Origin: Bacteroidales bacterium
Lineage (GTDB): Bacteria > Bacteroidota > Bacteroidia > Bacteroidales > Marinilabiliaceae
Length of the DNA stretch: 64,000 nt
Assembly (NCBI GenBank): GCA_024401395.1
Contig: JAKSLD010000011.1
Location: 1 to 64,000, forward strand
Direction of reading: 5' to 3'
Shown here piece after piece: positions 48,058-56,949 of this stretch (position 1 is its first letter; each line of letters starts with the position of its first letter). The notes under the pieces were generated by a model. The model saw only the letters and a program-made list of their open reading frames with translations. It searched no databases and had not been told where the DNA came from. Position numbers and translations under genes: made by a program.

Positions 48058-48849
48058 ATGTCTAGAACAAATTTTGACGAACTCTTGGAGGCAGGTTGCC
48101 ATTTTGGTCACCTTACACGTAAGTGGAATCCAGCTATGAAGCCATATATCTTCATGGAGAAGAATGGTATCCACATTATTGACCTCCACAAGACAGTGGC
48201 TAAGATCGACGAAGCTGCAGAAGCACTTAAGCAAATTGTAAAGAGCGGACGCAAAGTGCTCTTCGTAGCAACAAAGAAGCAGGCTCGTGACATCATCGCT
48301 GAGAAGGTTGGTGCTGTTAATATGCCATTCGTAGTTGAGCGCTGGCCAGGTGGTATGTTGACCAACTTCCCTACCATCCGTAAGGCTGTCAAGAAGATGG
48401 GTTCATTGGATAAGTTGATCAATGATCCTGTATATATGAGTCTTTCAAAGCGCGAGCGTCTTCAGATCACACGTCAGCGTGAGAAGCTCAACAAGACTTT
48501 GGGTTCAATTGCGGACCTTACACGTCTTCCAGCAGCAATGTTTGTATTTGACACATGCAAGGAGCACATCGCTATTAAGGAAGCACAGCGCCTTAATATC
48601 CCTGTATTCGGTGTAGTTGATACAAATGCTAACCCTAACGAGGTAGACTACGTTATCCCAGCTAACGATGACGCTTCTAAGTCAATCGAGATCATCACAA
48701 GCATTATGTGCCAAGCAATCCGTGAGGGTTGGGACGAGCGCAAGGCTGAGAAGCTCGACGAGCCAGAGGCTAAGGAGGCAAAGGAGGAGAAGAAGGCTCC
48801 ACGTGCTAAGAAGGGCGAGGCTAAGGCTGAGAAGGCAACAGAAGAGTAA
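48058..48849 (+). CDS. rpsB: Ribosomal protein S2
   Basis: 263 residues starting at 48058 (MSRTNFDELLEAGCHFGH). A longer frame from the TTG at 48034 adds eight residues not seen in S2, and is not used. GCHFGHLTRKWNPAMKPYIF and the ERWPGGMLTNF motif are family signatures. The C-terminal ~25 residues are Lys/Glu/Ala-rich, a usual Bacteroidota extension. 98 bp follow rpsI; tsf follows after a hairpin. Confidence 0.97.
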   Translation: MSRTNFDELLEAGCHFGHLTRKWNPAMKPYIFMEKNGIHIIDLHKTVAKIDEAAEALKQIVKSGRKVLFVATKKQARDIIAEKVGAVNMPFVVERWPGGMLTNFPTIRKAVKKMGSLDKLINDPVYMSLSKRERLQITRQREKLNKTLGSIADLTRLPAAMFVFDTCKEHIAIKEAQRLNIPVFGVVDTNANPNEVDYVIPANDDASKSIEIITSIMCQAIREGWDERKAEKLDEPEAKEAKEEKKAPRAKKGEAKAEKATEE

Positions 48850-48871
48850 TATTCTTCTTTGACAAAGAAAC

Positions 48872-48928
48872 GACAATGAGGAGTTTTTCTGTTGGCGAAG
48901 ACGACAGAGAACTTCTCATTGCTTTTTA
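48872..48928 (+). terminator. Hairpin/attenuator between rpsB and tsf
   Basis: CAATGAGGAGTT...AACTTCTCATTG forms a long stem with one bulge, extended by CTGT/ACAG, and is followed by GCTTTTTAATT. Confidence 0.72.
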
Positions 48929-48960
48929 ATTAGAAACTAACAGTAAAAAGATATAATACT

Positions 48961-49956
48961 ATGGCTATTACAGCACAAGACGTAAATAAATTGCGCCAGA
49001 TGACAGGTGCAGGTATGATGGACTGCAAGAAGGCCTTGACAGAGGCTGAGGGTGATTTCGACAAGGCAGTAGACCTTCTCCGTAAGCGTGGTCAGCAGAT
49101 TGCTAGCAAGCGTGCAGACCGTGAGGCTAAGGAGGGTGTTGCTCTTGCAAAGGCATCAGCAGACAACAAGTTTGCAGCAGCAATCATAGTAAACTGTGAG
49201 ACAGACTTCGTAGCAAAGAACGAAGGTTTTGTTGCATTTGCACAGTCGGTTCTTGACCTTGCAGTTGAGAAGCAGCCTGCTACACTTGAGGCACTCCTTG
49301 CACTTCCAATGGCAGGTGCTACAGTAGCAGAAGAGGCTACACGTAACTCTGGTGTAATTGGTGAGAAGGTAGAGGTTTCTGCATACAACTTCATCAAGTC
49401 AGAGTCAGTTGCTACATATATCCACTTCGACAAGAAACTTGCTACAGTAGTAGGTTTCAACCAGGCTGGTGTTGATGCACAGGTTGGTAAAGATGCAGCT
49501 ATGCAGGTTGCAGCTATGTCTCCAATCGCAGTAGATCGTGAGAGCATTCCACAGGCAACTATCGACCATGAGAAGGAAGTTGCTATTGAAAAGACAAAAG
49601 AGGATCAGGTTAAGAGTGCGGTTGAGGCTGCTTTGAAGAAGGCTGGTTTCAATCTCTACATCGCTGAGAACGAGGAGCACATCAATGAGGGTATCATGAA
49701 GGGTAACATTACTGAGGCTCAGGCTCAGGAAATCCGTGACCTCAAGGCTAAGGTTGCTGCTGAGAAGGCTGCTAACATGCCAGCAGATATGGTTGAGAAG
49801 ATCGCTATGGGTCGTCTTAACAAGTTCTTCAAGGAGGCTACACTTATGGAGCAGGAGTCGGTTAAGGAGCCAAAGAAGTCTATTGCACAGGTACTTGATG
49901 CTGCAAGCAAGGGCTTGAAGGCTACAGCTCTCATCCGTTTGAGCTTGAACGCTTAA
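48961..49956 (+). CDS. tsf: Elongation factor Ts
   Basis: Guanine nucleotide exchange factor for EF-Tu, 331 residues. N-terminal UBA-like domain VNKLRQMTGAGMMDCKKALT and the core NCETDFVAKNEGFVAFA with the TDFV motif that disrupts EF-Tu Mg binding. A second coiled segment and C-terminal RLSLNA follow. The rpsB-tsf pair is conserved in bacteria; the hairpin in between may lower tsf relative to rpsB. Confidence 0.97.
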   Translation: MAITAQDVNKLRQMTGAGMMDCKKALTEAEGDFDKAVDLLRKRGQQIASKRADREAKEGVALAKASADNKFAAAIIVNCETDFVAKNEGFVAFAQSVLDLAVEKQPATLEALLALPMAGATVAEEATRNSGVIGEKVEVSAYNFIKSESVATYIHFDKKLATVVGFNQAGVDAQVGKDAAMQVAAMSPIAVDRESIPQATIDHEKEVAIEKTKEDQVKSAVEAALKKAGFNLYIAENEEHINEGIMKGNITEAQAQEIRDLKAKVAAEKAANMPADMVEKIAMGRLNKFFKEATLMEQESVKEPKKSIAQVLDAASKGLKATALIRLSLNA

Positions 49957-50024
49957 TTTAATTCCTAATTACTAGTTCCTAATTTCTGAATAGGTAAGGG
50001 TGCTAGCATTAGAATTTTGATATA

Positions 50025-50057
50025 GAACCCGGCAGGTATTCTGCCGGGTTCTTTTTG
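50025..50057 (+). terminator. Terminator of the rplM-tsf operon
   Basis: GAACCCGGCAG / CTGCCGGGTTC, 11-bp perfect stem with loop GTATT, then T5. Confidence 0.95.
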
Positions 50058-50159
50058 TTTATAGGTATAGTTGAGAGATTGGCATAGGTGAAATGGTTAA
50101 AAAGTGCTCATAATGTTAGAATTAGGATTTAGTGATTAGGAAAAGAAAAAAATATTGTC

Positions 50160-50167
50160 TAATTTTG
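50160..50167 (+). promoter_or_regulatory. -7 box of rpsP
   Basis: TAATTTTG fits TAnnTTTG. About 83 nt of leader follow before rpsP at 50258, with a weak GTAC-based hairpin near 50180-50200. Confidence 0.55.
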
Positions 50168-50257
50168 TCGCTGCAAAACAGGCGTACTGGGTTTCGTACC
50201 TAGAGGGCTTTGAGCACTAAAGTAATTATTTTATAAACAATTTAAAAACTTACAGTA

Positions 50258-50806
50258 ATGTCAGTTAGAATTCGTTTGGCTCGTCATGGTCGTAAGGGTT
50301 ATGCCTTCTACCACATTGTCGTAGCTAACAGCAAGGCACCACGTGATGGTAAATTTATTGCTAAGATCGGTTCTTACAACCCTAACACCAATCCTGCAAC
50401 AGTAGTATTGGATTCTGAGCTCGCTCTCAAGTGGCTTCAGAATGGTGCTCAGCCAACAGATACAGTACGCAACATCCTCAGCCATGAGGGCGTTCTCTTG
50501 AAGAAGCACCTCCTCGAGGGCGTTAAGAAGGGCGCATTTGATGAGGCTAAGGCAGAGGCTAAGTTCCAGGCTTGGAAGGATGAGAAGGCAAAGAAGGCAG
50601 AGGCTAAGAAGTCAGCTGCAAAGGACGCTAAGGCTACAGCAGCTAAGGCTCGTCTTGAGGCAGAGGCTAAGGTTAATGCTGAGCGTGCTGAGGCTATCGC
50701 AAAGAAGAAGGCAGAGGCAGCAGCTGCAGCAGCAGAGGCAGAAGCAGCAGCTAACGCAGAGGCTCCAGCAGAGGAGGCAGCTGCAGAGGCTCCAGCAGAG
50801 GCTTAA
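50258..50806 (+). CDS. rpsP: Ribosomal protein S16 with long Ala/Glu/Lys tail
   Basis: 182 residues; the S16 core takes the first ~85 ([20 protein letters not shown], then [19 protein letters not shown]). Residues ~105-182 are a charged Ala/Glu/Lys-rich extension, predicted helical, seen in Bacteroidota S16 but absent from the ~82-residue E. coli protein. Monocistronic with its own promoter and terminator, unlike the rpsP-rimM-trmD-rplS operon of proteobacteria. Confidence 0.96.
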   Translation: MSVRIRLARHGRKGYAFYHIVVANSKAPRDGKFIAKIGSYNPNTNPATVVLDSELALKWLQNGAQPTDTVRNILSHEGVLLKKHLLEGVKKGAFDEAKAEAKFQAWKDEKAKKAEAKKSAAKDAKATAAKARLEAEAKVNAERAEAIAKKKAEAAAAAAEAEAAANAEAPAEEAAAEAPAEA

Positions 50807-50836
50807 TTCGCAGAAATCGATTAAGACGAAAATAAG

Positions 50837-50873
50837 AACGTCGCGGTGGGAGACCATCGCGACGTTTTTTTGT
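50837..50873 (+). terminator. Terminator after rpsP
   Basis: AACGTCGCGGTGG / CCATCGCGACGTT stem with a short loop and seven T. Confidence 0.95.
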
Positions 50874-51071
50874 ATGTGGGGGCATTTTTTGCGTAAAATT
50901 ACGTAGAGCCAATAGGAGAATAGTGCGTTACTTTGCAGTGAAGAATAAAACACTAGTTATGCTATGATTGATTATTCGACTATGGATATAGTATATCGAC
51001 TATGAACGTTAATGCTATGTAAAACTGTTGTGAGATAATTACAACTAGCTTCCGAAGAGAAATAGGAAGTA
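50874..51071. other. Non-coding stretch between rpsP and polA
   Basis: AT-rich, no convincing reading frame. Contains TCGACTATG twice (~50967 and ~50996) and a small CTTCC/GGAAG inverted repeat near 51051-51068. No RNA gene recognised. Confidence 0.4.
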
Positions 51072-51107
51072 AAAGCGACCAGAGAGAATTTTTCTGGCCG
51101 CTTTTTT
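51072..51107. terminator. Terminator of polA, bidirectional
   Basis: AAAGCG-A-CCAG / CTGG-C-CGCTTT with an A/T-rich loop; T run on both sides. Directly after the polA stop on the minus strand. Confidence 0.75.
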
Positions 51108-51112
51108 AGTCT

Positions 51113-53908
51113 TTAGTGAGCATCTACCCAGTTATGCCCGTAGTCAACCTCAGCTATCAGAGGAACGGAGAGCTTGTCGGTGGCGTGCTCCATGCAGTCG
51201 CGTACTATTGCCGTCAAGGTGTCCTGTTCCGATTTCAAGGCATCGAAGACAAGTTCGTCATGTACTTGGAGGATCATTTTAGACTTCAGACCCTCAGCCT
51301 TCATGCGGTTGGCTATGTTGACCATAGCTATTTTGATGATATCGGCAGCTGTACCCTGTATAGGGGCATTGATAGCGTTACGTTCAGCTACGCCGCGTAC
51401 TACGCCATTACGAGAATTTATGTCATCCAGTTGGCGGCGACGACCAAAGAGAGTCTCGGAGTAGCCCAGTTCGCGAGCCTTAGCTATAGACTTGTCCATG
51501 TAAGCCTTTACGGCGGGGAACGATTCGAAATAGCCATCGATAAGCGCCTTAGCCTCCTGGCGCGATGTCTGTAGTTGGTCGGCAAGGCCCACTGCCGATA
51601 TACCATATATGATACCGAAGTTGGCCGTCTTAGCCTTACGGCGCATATCCTTAGTTACATCCTTCAGATCCACCTTGAAGATACGAGCTGCGGTAGCTGC
51701 GTGAACATCCTCGCCACGCTGGAAGGCAGCACAGAGGTGCTCGTCCTGAGAAAAATGAGCCATGAGGCGCAGTTCCACCTGAGAATAATCCGCTGCCAAG
51801 ATAATATGTTCGTCATCAGAAGCCACGAAAGCCTTACGTATCTCGCGACCGCTCTCGTCGCGGATAGGGATATTCTGGAGGTTAGGATTATTACTACTCA
51901 GACGGCCCGTCACAACCACTGTCTGGTTGAACGAAGTATGGATACGCCCTGTGCGAGGATTGATAAGCTTAGGGAGAGCCTCGGCGTAGGTGTTCAGTAA
52001 TTTAAGGAGACCTCGATAATTGAGAATCTCAGAAACTATAGGGCTTTTTGAAGCCAGTTTTTGTAGGACATCCTCGGCAGTCGAATAATTACCCTGCTTA
52101 TTACGCTTAGCAGAAGGGTCGATTTTCATTTTCTCGAAGAGGATATCGCCCACCTGTTTAGGGCTAGATATATTGAACTTTTCGCCAGCAAGAGAATAGA
52201 TATTCTCCTCAGCAGAGATTAGCTGTTCGCGCAGGTGGGCAGCGAAGACAGCCAACGCCTCGTCATCAATCTTCACACCATTCATCTCCATCATAGCCAA
52301 AACAGGCATCAGAGGCATCTCCATATCGGTAAAGAGCCGCTGTTGAGTTTCATTATTAGCCAGTTGCTCCTTCAAATTGAGATACAACTGGTAAGTTATA
52401 TCTGCGTCCTCGGCCGCGTACTCCTTTATAGCAGAGAGAGGAACCTGATCCATTGTGATCTGTTTAGTACCCTTACCGATAAGCTCCTCGATATGGATAG
52501 GAGTATAATTCAAGAGCACCTCGGACATAGAATCCATATTATGAGGTTGGGCAGGAGCGAGGAGGAAGTGGGCTATCATAGTATCGAACATAGGACCTTC
52601 GACTGTGATGCCATATTGAGAAAGGACAAGAATGTCGTATTTCAGGTTCTGTCCGATTTTCAGTTTGTCAGATGCGAAAACCTCGGCGAAGAAATTAAGT
52701 CTTCTTGTTGCCTCGCTCTTATTACCCTTTTGGAAAGGGACGTAGTAAGCCTTGTGAGCCTCAGTAGCGAAAGATATACCCACTATATCGCAGTAGAGCG
52801 AGTTGAGGGACGTAGTCTCAGTATCGAAACAGAACTCAGGGGCTGCGGTAAGGATATTAGCCAAATCGGTCAGTTCCTCATCCGTCTGGCAAACTATATA
52901 CTCGTGAGGAGTATCCATTGCGGTGTGGAACACAGTAGGCTCAGGTGCGACCTTATTAGAGACAGACTGAGAAGCAGTCTCTGCGGGGGCATCGCCGAAG
53001 AGAGACAGTTGGACCGGAACAGGCTCCTCGCCCATAAAGATACGCTCTATGCGAGGGAGGACATTTCGGAACTCAAGCTCTGTGAAAAGCTTAGTGAGGG
53101 CAGGAGTGTCAGGTTTTCTGAACTCGATATCAGACAAAGATACGCCAAGGGGGCAATCGGTCACGATAGTTGCTAGTACCTTAGAGAGTCTTACTTGCTC
53201 GCAGTTTTTTTCCAAGTTCTCCTTGAGCTTACCCTTCAGTTTGTCGATATTCTCATATATTCCATCTATAGAACCGAACTCAGCGAGCAGTTCCTTAGCG
53301 CGCTTTTCTCCCACGCCAGGACAACCAGGGATATTATCCGCCGAGTCGCCCCATAAGCCCAGGATATCAATTACCTGCCTGGGGTCCGATATAGAGAAAT
53401 GCTCATTTACGCCAGCTATATCCCAGTATTCACCAGCAGAAGCACCATTGCCAGGACGCATCTGGTGGATTTTATCCGTTACCAGTTGGGCGTAATCCTT
53501 ATCAGGAGTAAAAAGGATTACCCTATCCACCTGAGGAGCGAACTGAGTAGCTACGCTACCAGCCACGTCATCCGCCTCGAAGCCCGGGCACTCGATGATG
53601 GCAATATTCATTGCGCGGAGGAAATCCTTGATAAGAGGGACGTTGGACGTAATATCCTCAGGCTGTGCATCGCGGTTAGCCTTATAATCAGGGAACATAT
53701 CGTGGCGGAATGTATGACCAGAAGGGTCGAACGCCACGCATACGTGAGTAGGTTTTTCCTTAGAGAGGGCATCCACTACGGTATTGACGAATCCAAATAC
53801 GGCAGACGTATTAAGACCCTTGCTATTGATGCGAGGGGCGCGGATGAAAGCGTAGTAAGCGCGGTATATCAGAGCGTATGCGTCTATGATGAATAGCTTG
53901 GTGTTCAT
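51113..53908 (-). CDS. polA: DNA polymerase I
   Basis: Repair and Okazaki-fragment polymerase, 931 residues from the start at 53908 (MNTKLFIIDAYALIYRAYYA). The upstream in-frame ATG at 53950 precedes the -7 box at 53926-53933 and is rejected. Order of domains: 5'-3' nuclease (~1-290; FEADDVAGSVA), 3'-5' exonuclease (~340-520, with CFDTETTSLNS keeping the DxE pair, so proofreading is likely), and family A polymerase (~530-931: AADYSQVELRLMAHFS, the RRKAKTANFGIIYG O-helix and QVHDELVFDA). Monocistronic. Confidence 0.97.
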   Translation of the reverse strand: MNTKLFIIDAYALIYRAYYAFIRAPRINSKGLNTSAVFGFVNTVVDALSKEKPTHVCVAFDPSGHTFRHDMFPDYKANRDAQPEDITSNVPLIKDFLRAMNIAIIECPGFEADDVAGSVATQFAPQVDRVILFTPDKDYAQLVTDKIHQMRPGNGASAGEYWDIAGVNEHFSISDPRQVIDILGLWGDSADNIPGCPGVGEKRAKELLAEFGSIDGIYENIDKLKGKLKENLEKNCEQVRLSKVLATIVTDCPLGVSLSDIEFRKPDTPALTKLFTELEFRNVLPRIERIFMGEEPVPVQLSLFGDAPAETASQSVSNKVAPEPTVFHTAMDTPHEYIVCQTDEELTDLANILTAAPEFCFDTETTSLNSLYCDIVGISFATEAHKAYYVPFQKGNKSEATRRLNFFAEVFASDKLKIGQNLKYDILVLSQYGITVEGPMFDTMIAHFLLAPAQPHNMDSMSEVLLNYTPIHIEELIGKGTKQITMDQVPLSAIKEYAAEDADITYQLYLNLKEQLANNETQQRLFTDMEMPLMPVLAMMEMNGVKIDDEALAVFAAHLREQLISAEENIYSLAGEKFNISSPKQVGDILFEKMKIDPSAKRNKQGNYSTAEDVLQKLASKSPIVSEILNYRGLLKLLNTYAEALPKLINPRTGRIHTSFNQTVVVTGRLSSNNPNLQNIPIRDESGREIRKAFVASDDEHIILAADYSQVELRLMAHFSQDEHLCAAFQRGEDVHAATAARIFKVDLKDVTKDMRRKAKTANFGIIYGISAVGLADQLQTSRQEAKALIDGYFESFPAVKAYMDKSIAKARELGYSETLFGRRRQLDDINSRNGVVRGVAERNAINAPIQGTAADIIKIAMVNIANRMKAEGLKSKMILQVHDELVFDALKSEQDTLTAIVRDCMEHATDKLSVPLIAEVDYGHNWVDAH

Positions 53909-53925
53909 ATTGATAATGTTTTGAA

Positions 53926-53933
53926 CAAAGATA
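53926..53933 (-). promoter_or_regulatory. -7 box of polA
   Basis: TATCTTTG on the minus strand fits TAnnTTTG, 17 bp from the ATG at 53908. Confidence 0.7.
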
Positions 53934-54010
53934 AGGCTTGTAAGTGCCAATTCCTAATTACAAGGAGGTAATTCACGTAGGTAAAAGGTTGTTTTAGGAA
54001 GGAGCGATAT

Positions 54011-54116
54011 AATAAAAAATTACGATGAACAAGGGTGGTGTATAGGACTTCCGTAGGTATAGTCTGGGTATAGTCTGGTATAAGCGAAGTATAAGGTTGC
54101 TCGCAGTTTTTTTTTA
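54011..54116. repeat. 11-bp-period element with end motifs at both sides (copy V)
   Basis: Left: an inverted CCCTTGTTCATCG-type end (54011-54035). Middle: units closing at 54062, 54073, 54084 and 54095. Right: GTTGCTCGCAG and nine T, matching the inverted copy at 34370-34400. The two ends form imperfect terminal inverted repeats. Confidence 0.72.
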
Positions 54117-54227
54117 TTTCAGGGCAATCTAGACTGATATATATATCTGGAGATGGCAGTATTAGGTTATAGGGAACATTGCAGATTTGCATATTTGAAA
54201 ATATGTTGCTATAACAAGAGTTTGTGT

Positions 54228-54391
54228 CAGTTTATAATGTGCAATCGACAACATTACCTCTTGATTCCCTTGAGGAGCCATATATGTTTGTACTCTCACC
54301 TGATTTACATATTTCCCATATATACATACCGCACAAGGAGTATCCCGGACCGACTTATAGGTATTTGGATGATATTAAGCATTTGCTATAA
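54228..54391 (+). pseudogene. 3' remnant of a CxxC thioredoxin-like gene
   Basis: In frame it encodes the last ~54 residues of the protein at 56362-56949 (VYNVQSTTLPLDSLEEPYMF through YLDDIKHLL and stop), with only two base changes in this coding part. The 5' two thirds, with the membrane anchor and the CNAC motif, are missing. It is the proximal part of the 398-bp duplication and marks a lost module upstream of the first peptide gene. Confidence 0.8.
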
Positions 54392-54437
54392 TGCGCAAAG
54401 ATACAAATTAAGATATAGCTCCTTTAAAAAACTACGG

Positions 54438-54445
54438 TAAATTTG
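54438..54445 (+). promoter_or_regulatory. Candidate -7 box in the duplicated block
   Basis: TAAATTTG fits TAnnTTTG and recurs at 56996-57003 in copy 2. If used, the peptide transcript has a ~280-nt leader that contains the hairpin and the conserved block. Confidence 0.35.
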
Positions 54446-54489
54446 CTTATGTAAAAAAATGTTACCAAATTCGCGTTCATAAAAAAACA

Positions 54490-54527
54490 GCTAGTGTCTC
54501 CCTGTCTGGTAAACTAGAAACACTAGC
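54490..54527 (+). terminator. Hairpin GCTAGTGT/ACACTAGC
   Basis: Perfect 8-bp stem with a 22-nt loop, no T run. Copy at 57048-57085. It could end the upstream module or act as leader structure of the next. Confidence 0.5.
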
Positions 54528-54552
54528 CATCACATGCCTAACTAAAATTTAA

Positions 54553-54610
54553 GTTAACGCGAGCAGTTACGCATTTACACGTCATAAGGTTACGTACCTA
54601 TAGACAAGCC
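54553..54610 (+). promoter_or_regulatory. Conserved upstream block A of the peptide modules
   Basis: Ends CATAAGGTTACGTACCTATA-GACAAGCC, 28 bp identical to block C (59547-59603). It contains an AGGT-N5-ACCT dyad. Lies 124 bp before the peptide gene at 54734. Confidence 0.6.
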
Positions 54611-54631
54611 GCAGAGAGCGGATGGATTTTT

Positions 54632-54680
54632 GTAGCTCTACATGTCTGTAGAGTTAGCTCTTCTTGAGATAAATATCTCA
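54632..54680 (+). promoter_or_regulatory. Two small leader hairpins before peptide gene 1
   Basis: CTCTACA-TGTC-TGTAGAG (54636-54653) and TGAGAT-AAAT-ATCTCA (54665-54680), both perfect. Possible leader structure; function unknown. Confidence 0.4.
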
Positions 54681-54733
54681 ATATACACGTTTAGTTCCCG
54701 TTGTTTGTTTAATTTATTTAATCAACATTTATC

Positions 54734-55051
54734 ATGACGAACAAAGTTTTTAAAAAACTGGCAGTGAGTGTTGTCGCCGTAATGTTTGGTGCTGCTAATC
54801 TGTGGAATGCGCTAAATAACAATGATATACAAAGTCAGTACAATTCAGTAGTAGCCACGTCGTGTCAGGCTTTTGAATTGTCTGATTTTGGGGTAGGTTC
54901 TAACTGGGCTTATGATCAACCAACCATTGGGGTTTGTATAGAATACATTGCTGTCCCTTATTTCCCGTATGTCATTCCTCGTTCCGTACAGAAGAGTCAC
55001 CAGCATTGTACAAACGGTGGAGGTAATTGCATATATAGTGATAATTGCTAA
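54734..55051 (+). CDS. Small exported Cys-containing peptide, NVEALA-like
   Basis: 105 residues. A basic start and hydrophobic helix (FKKLAVSVVAVMFGAANLWN, ~6-25) are followed by a short extracytoplasmic part with five cysteines (C44, C68, C92, C99, C105), the last being the final residue. The signature VVAVMFGAANLWN matches VVVVLFGAANIYN of the peptide at 59717 and resembles the leader of Bacteroidota NVEALA peptides, though the NVEALA motif itself is absent. A strong hairpin follows, then a beta-propeller lipoprotein gene. Probably the exported effector or signal of the module; function unknown. Confidence 0.75.
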   Translation: MTNKVFKKLAVSVVAVMFGAANLWNALNNNDIQSQYNSVVATSCQAFELSDFGVGSNWAYDQPTIGVCIEYIAVPYFPYVIPRSVQKSHQHCTNGGGNCIYSDNC

Positions 55052-55056
55052 TTATC

Positions 55057-55095
55057 ATTACCTGTTGCATAGTTACTATGCAACAGGTAATCTTT
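55057..55095 (+). terminator. Very stable hairpin after peptide gene 1
   Basis: ATTACCTGTTGCATAGT / ACTATGCAACAGGTAAT, 17 bp perfect with a single-base loop, then CTTTAAT. It begins 5 bp after the stop. Likely 3' protection plus partial termination, making the peptide message more abundant than the lipoprotein message. Confidence 0.88.
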
Positions 55096-55115
55096 AATAT
55101 AAATAGTTTTTTGTA

Positions 55116-56357
55116 ATGAAAAAAAACCTTGTATCATTTTCATGTTTACTCCTTTTGTGTATAGGCTGTATTAATAGTGCCAAGAAAAACTCTACTAACG
55201 AATTTGATTACGTAAACAAAGATAGCATAGTAGGAGGATGCAAAGTATCTGAGATAATTGAAAATAATAGTATTCACACAATAGAAATACCATATATAGT
55301 AGAAAATACATCTATCAACCATGGTGATTTATTTGACAGCATTAAGATTGTTCCTTTAGAGACAAACGACGAATCCATTATTGGATTTATAGATGAGATG
55401 GAGATAGTTAACGATACGATATATTTGTTAGACAGATGGCGTTCGAAGTGCATAAAAAGATTTGGCATTAGCGGAAAATACATAGATGACATAGGAAAGG
55501 CAGGAATAGCACCTGGCGAGTACGTGGAGCCGACAGATATCAGTATATATAATGGTAACATTGAAGTATTAGACCAGTATCAGCATTATATAAATAGGTA
55601 CAATACTCAAGGAGAATTCATCGGCTCAATGAGAGTTCCCTTCAGAGCTGTTCAATACAAAAGGCTCAATGATTCGTTGTCGGTATTCAATGGCGATGGC
55701 CTTCAAAACTATCACATTCCAGAGCTAATGGACTATGCGACATGGATTACAGACAACAATTTCAAAGTAATCAAGAAAGCCTTTAACTATCCATCATCTA
55801 AATACTATAAACTTAGGAATTGGAATTCACTTCAAAATAAAGGAAACGATTTCGTCGCATACCATAATTGCAGCGACACGATATTCACTATAAATGAGGT
55901 CGGAGACTTGGTCGCAGATATTAGACTAGAATATAATAGGGCACAACGCTACAAAAATTTCAAAAATGCGCAAGATAAAATAGACAGAAATAAGTTATCC
56001 CAAAATGGGGAACACATAGAATTGATCGAATTCTATCGCAATAGTGAGTTGACTTGTTGTAGTTTTGATGGTTGGGGAAAGAGTAATTATTACATCCAAC
56101 GGAGAGATAATGTAATAGTATTCAACCAAATCAACAACGATCGCACTAACATTTTAATACCTTTTGTTAGGTTCATTTATTATGGATCAGAGTATTTTGT
56201 ATCGTTCGTAGATGCATCGTATATATCAACTATATTAAAGCATCCAGAAGTTCGCGAAAAAATTAAAGATGAATCAGAAAATACAAAAATGCTATTAAAT
56301 AACGTTCAAGCCGAAGATAATCCAGTTCTAATATTTCACTATCTAAAGAAACAATAA
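55116..56357 (+). CDS. 6-bladed beta-propeller lipoprotein (BF3164/DUF5128-like)
   Basis: 413 residues with a type II signal; lipidated cysteine C18 in LLLLCIGCINS. The mature protein starts with a disordered stretch, then beta-propeller blades: FDSIKIVPLETNDESIIGFI, EIVNDTIYLLD, GKYIDDIGKAGIAPGEYVEP, all hallmarks of the Bacteroidales 6-bladed propeller family whose members sit next to NVEALA peptides. It likely faces the periplasm or surface and binds a peptide or glycan. 64 bp and a hairpin separate it from the peptide gene; the CxxC protein follows after 4 bp. Confidence 0.85.
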   Translation: MKKNLVSFSCLLLLCIGCINSAKKNSTNEFDYVNKDSIVGGCKVSEIIENNSIHTIEIPYIVENTSINHGDLFDSIKIVPLETNDESIIGFIDEMEIVNDTIYLLDRWRSKCIKRFGISGKYIDDIGKAGIAPGEYVEPTDISIYNGNIEVLDQYQHYINRYNTQGEFIGSMRVPFRAVQYKRLNDSLSVFNGDGLQNYHIPELMDYATWITDNNFKVIKKAFNYPSSKYYKLRNWNSLQNKGNDFVAYHNCSDTIFTINEVGDLVADIRLEYNRAQRYKNFKNAQDKIDRNKLSQNGEHIELIEFYRNSELTCCSFDGWGKSNYYIQRRDNVIVFNQINNDRTNILIPFVRFIYYGSEYFVSFVDASYISTILKHPEVREKIKDESENTKMLLNNVQAEDNPVLIFHYLKKQ

Positions 56358-56361
56358 TTAT

Positions 56362-56949
56362 ATGGCAAAAACGATAATCATATCTATTTTGTGCATACTG
56401 AATATATACTTGTTGTGGCAAAGCCATAACACATCTCACATACAAAAAGAAATAAGTGAGTTGGAAACCAGGCACACAATAGGTCAAATCATTGCAAATG
56501 ATAGTCATCGCATAATCAAATATGATGATGGAGAGCCATTGTCGGCAGAAATTGAATTGTTTACTGCTGATCATAATGCGACAGACCTACAGTCGCTGAT
56601 GCAAGATGGTAATAAACTTATCTTTAGGTATTCCGAGCTACATTGCAACGCTTGTGTAGACAGTATGGTAGTAAAACTAAGAGAGTACGCAAAAGAAGTA
56701 GGGCCAGAAAAGGTAAATATATGGGCATCGTACAGCAACAATAGGAATTACTTTCTATTTCTCAGGTTAAATCAAGTAAACATGCCAGTTTATAATGTGC
56801 AATCGACAACATTGTCTCTTGATTCCCTTGAGGAGCCATATATGTTTGTACTCTCACCTGATTTACATATTTCCCATATATACATACCGCACAAGGAGTA
56901 TCCCGGACCGACTTATAGGTATTTGGATGATATTAAGCATTTGCTATAA
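56362..56949 (+). CDS. Membrane-anchored thioredoxin-like CxxC protein, paralog 1
   Basis: 195 residues: N-terminal membrane anchor (MAKTIIISILCILNIYLLWQ), a helical stretch (~28-75) and a thioredoxin-like domain with C95-N-A-C98 in RYSELHCNACVDSMVVKLRE at the start of a helix. The later IWASYSNNRNYFLFLRLN and PYMFVLSPDLHISHIYIPHK fit the central strands of that fold. The C-terminal part is duplicated as a remnant at 54228. Periplasmic redox role, perhaps on the Cys-containing peptides, is inferred. A paralog lies at 58879. Confidence 0.75.
   Translation: MAKTIIISILCILNIYLLWQSHNTSHIQKEISELETRHTIGQIIANDSHRIIKYDDGEPLSAEIELFTADHNATDLQSLMQDGNKLIFRYSELHCNACVDSMVVKLREYAKEVGPEKVNIWASYSNNRNYFLFLRLNQVNMPVYNVQSTTLSLDSLEEPYMFVLSPDLHISHIYIPHKEYPGPTYRYLDDIKHLL

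Larger units (their letters stand above)
54228..54625 (+). repeat. 398-bp direct repeat, copy 1
   Basis: About 98% identical to 56786-57183 (around eight changes). It holds the gene remnant, an intergenic hairpin and the conserved upstream block of the peptide module. Offset between copies is 2558 bp. Confidence 0.93.

Noticed and set aside
53909-53950. Longer N-terminus for polA from 53950
   Set aside because: It would start upstream of the -7 box at 53926-53933, and the added residues are not part of the conserved nuclease domain.
54153-54440. 95-residue frame and its copy at 56795-56998
   Set aside because: Both are the wrong frame of the duplicated CxxC gene end. The right frame gives the conserved protein tail.
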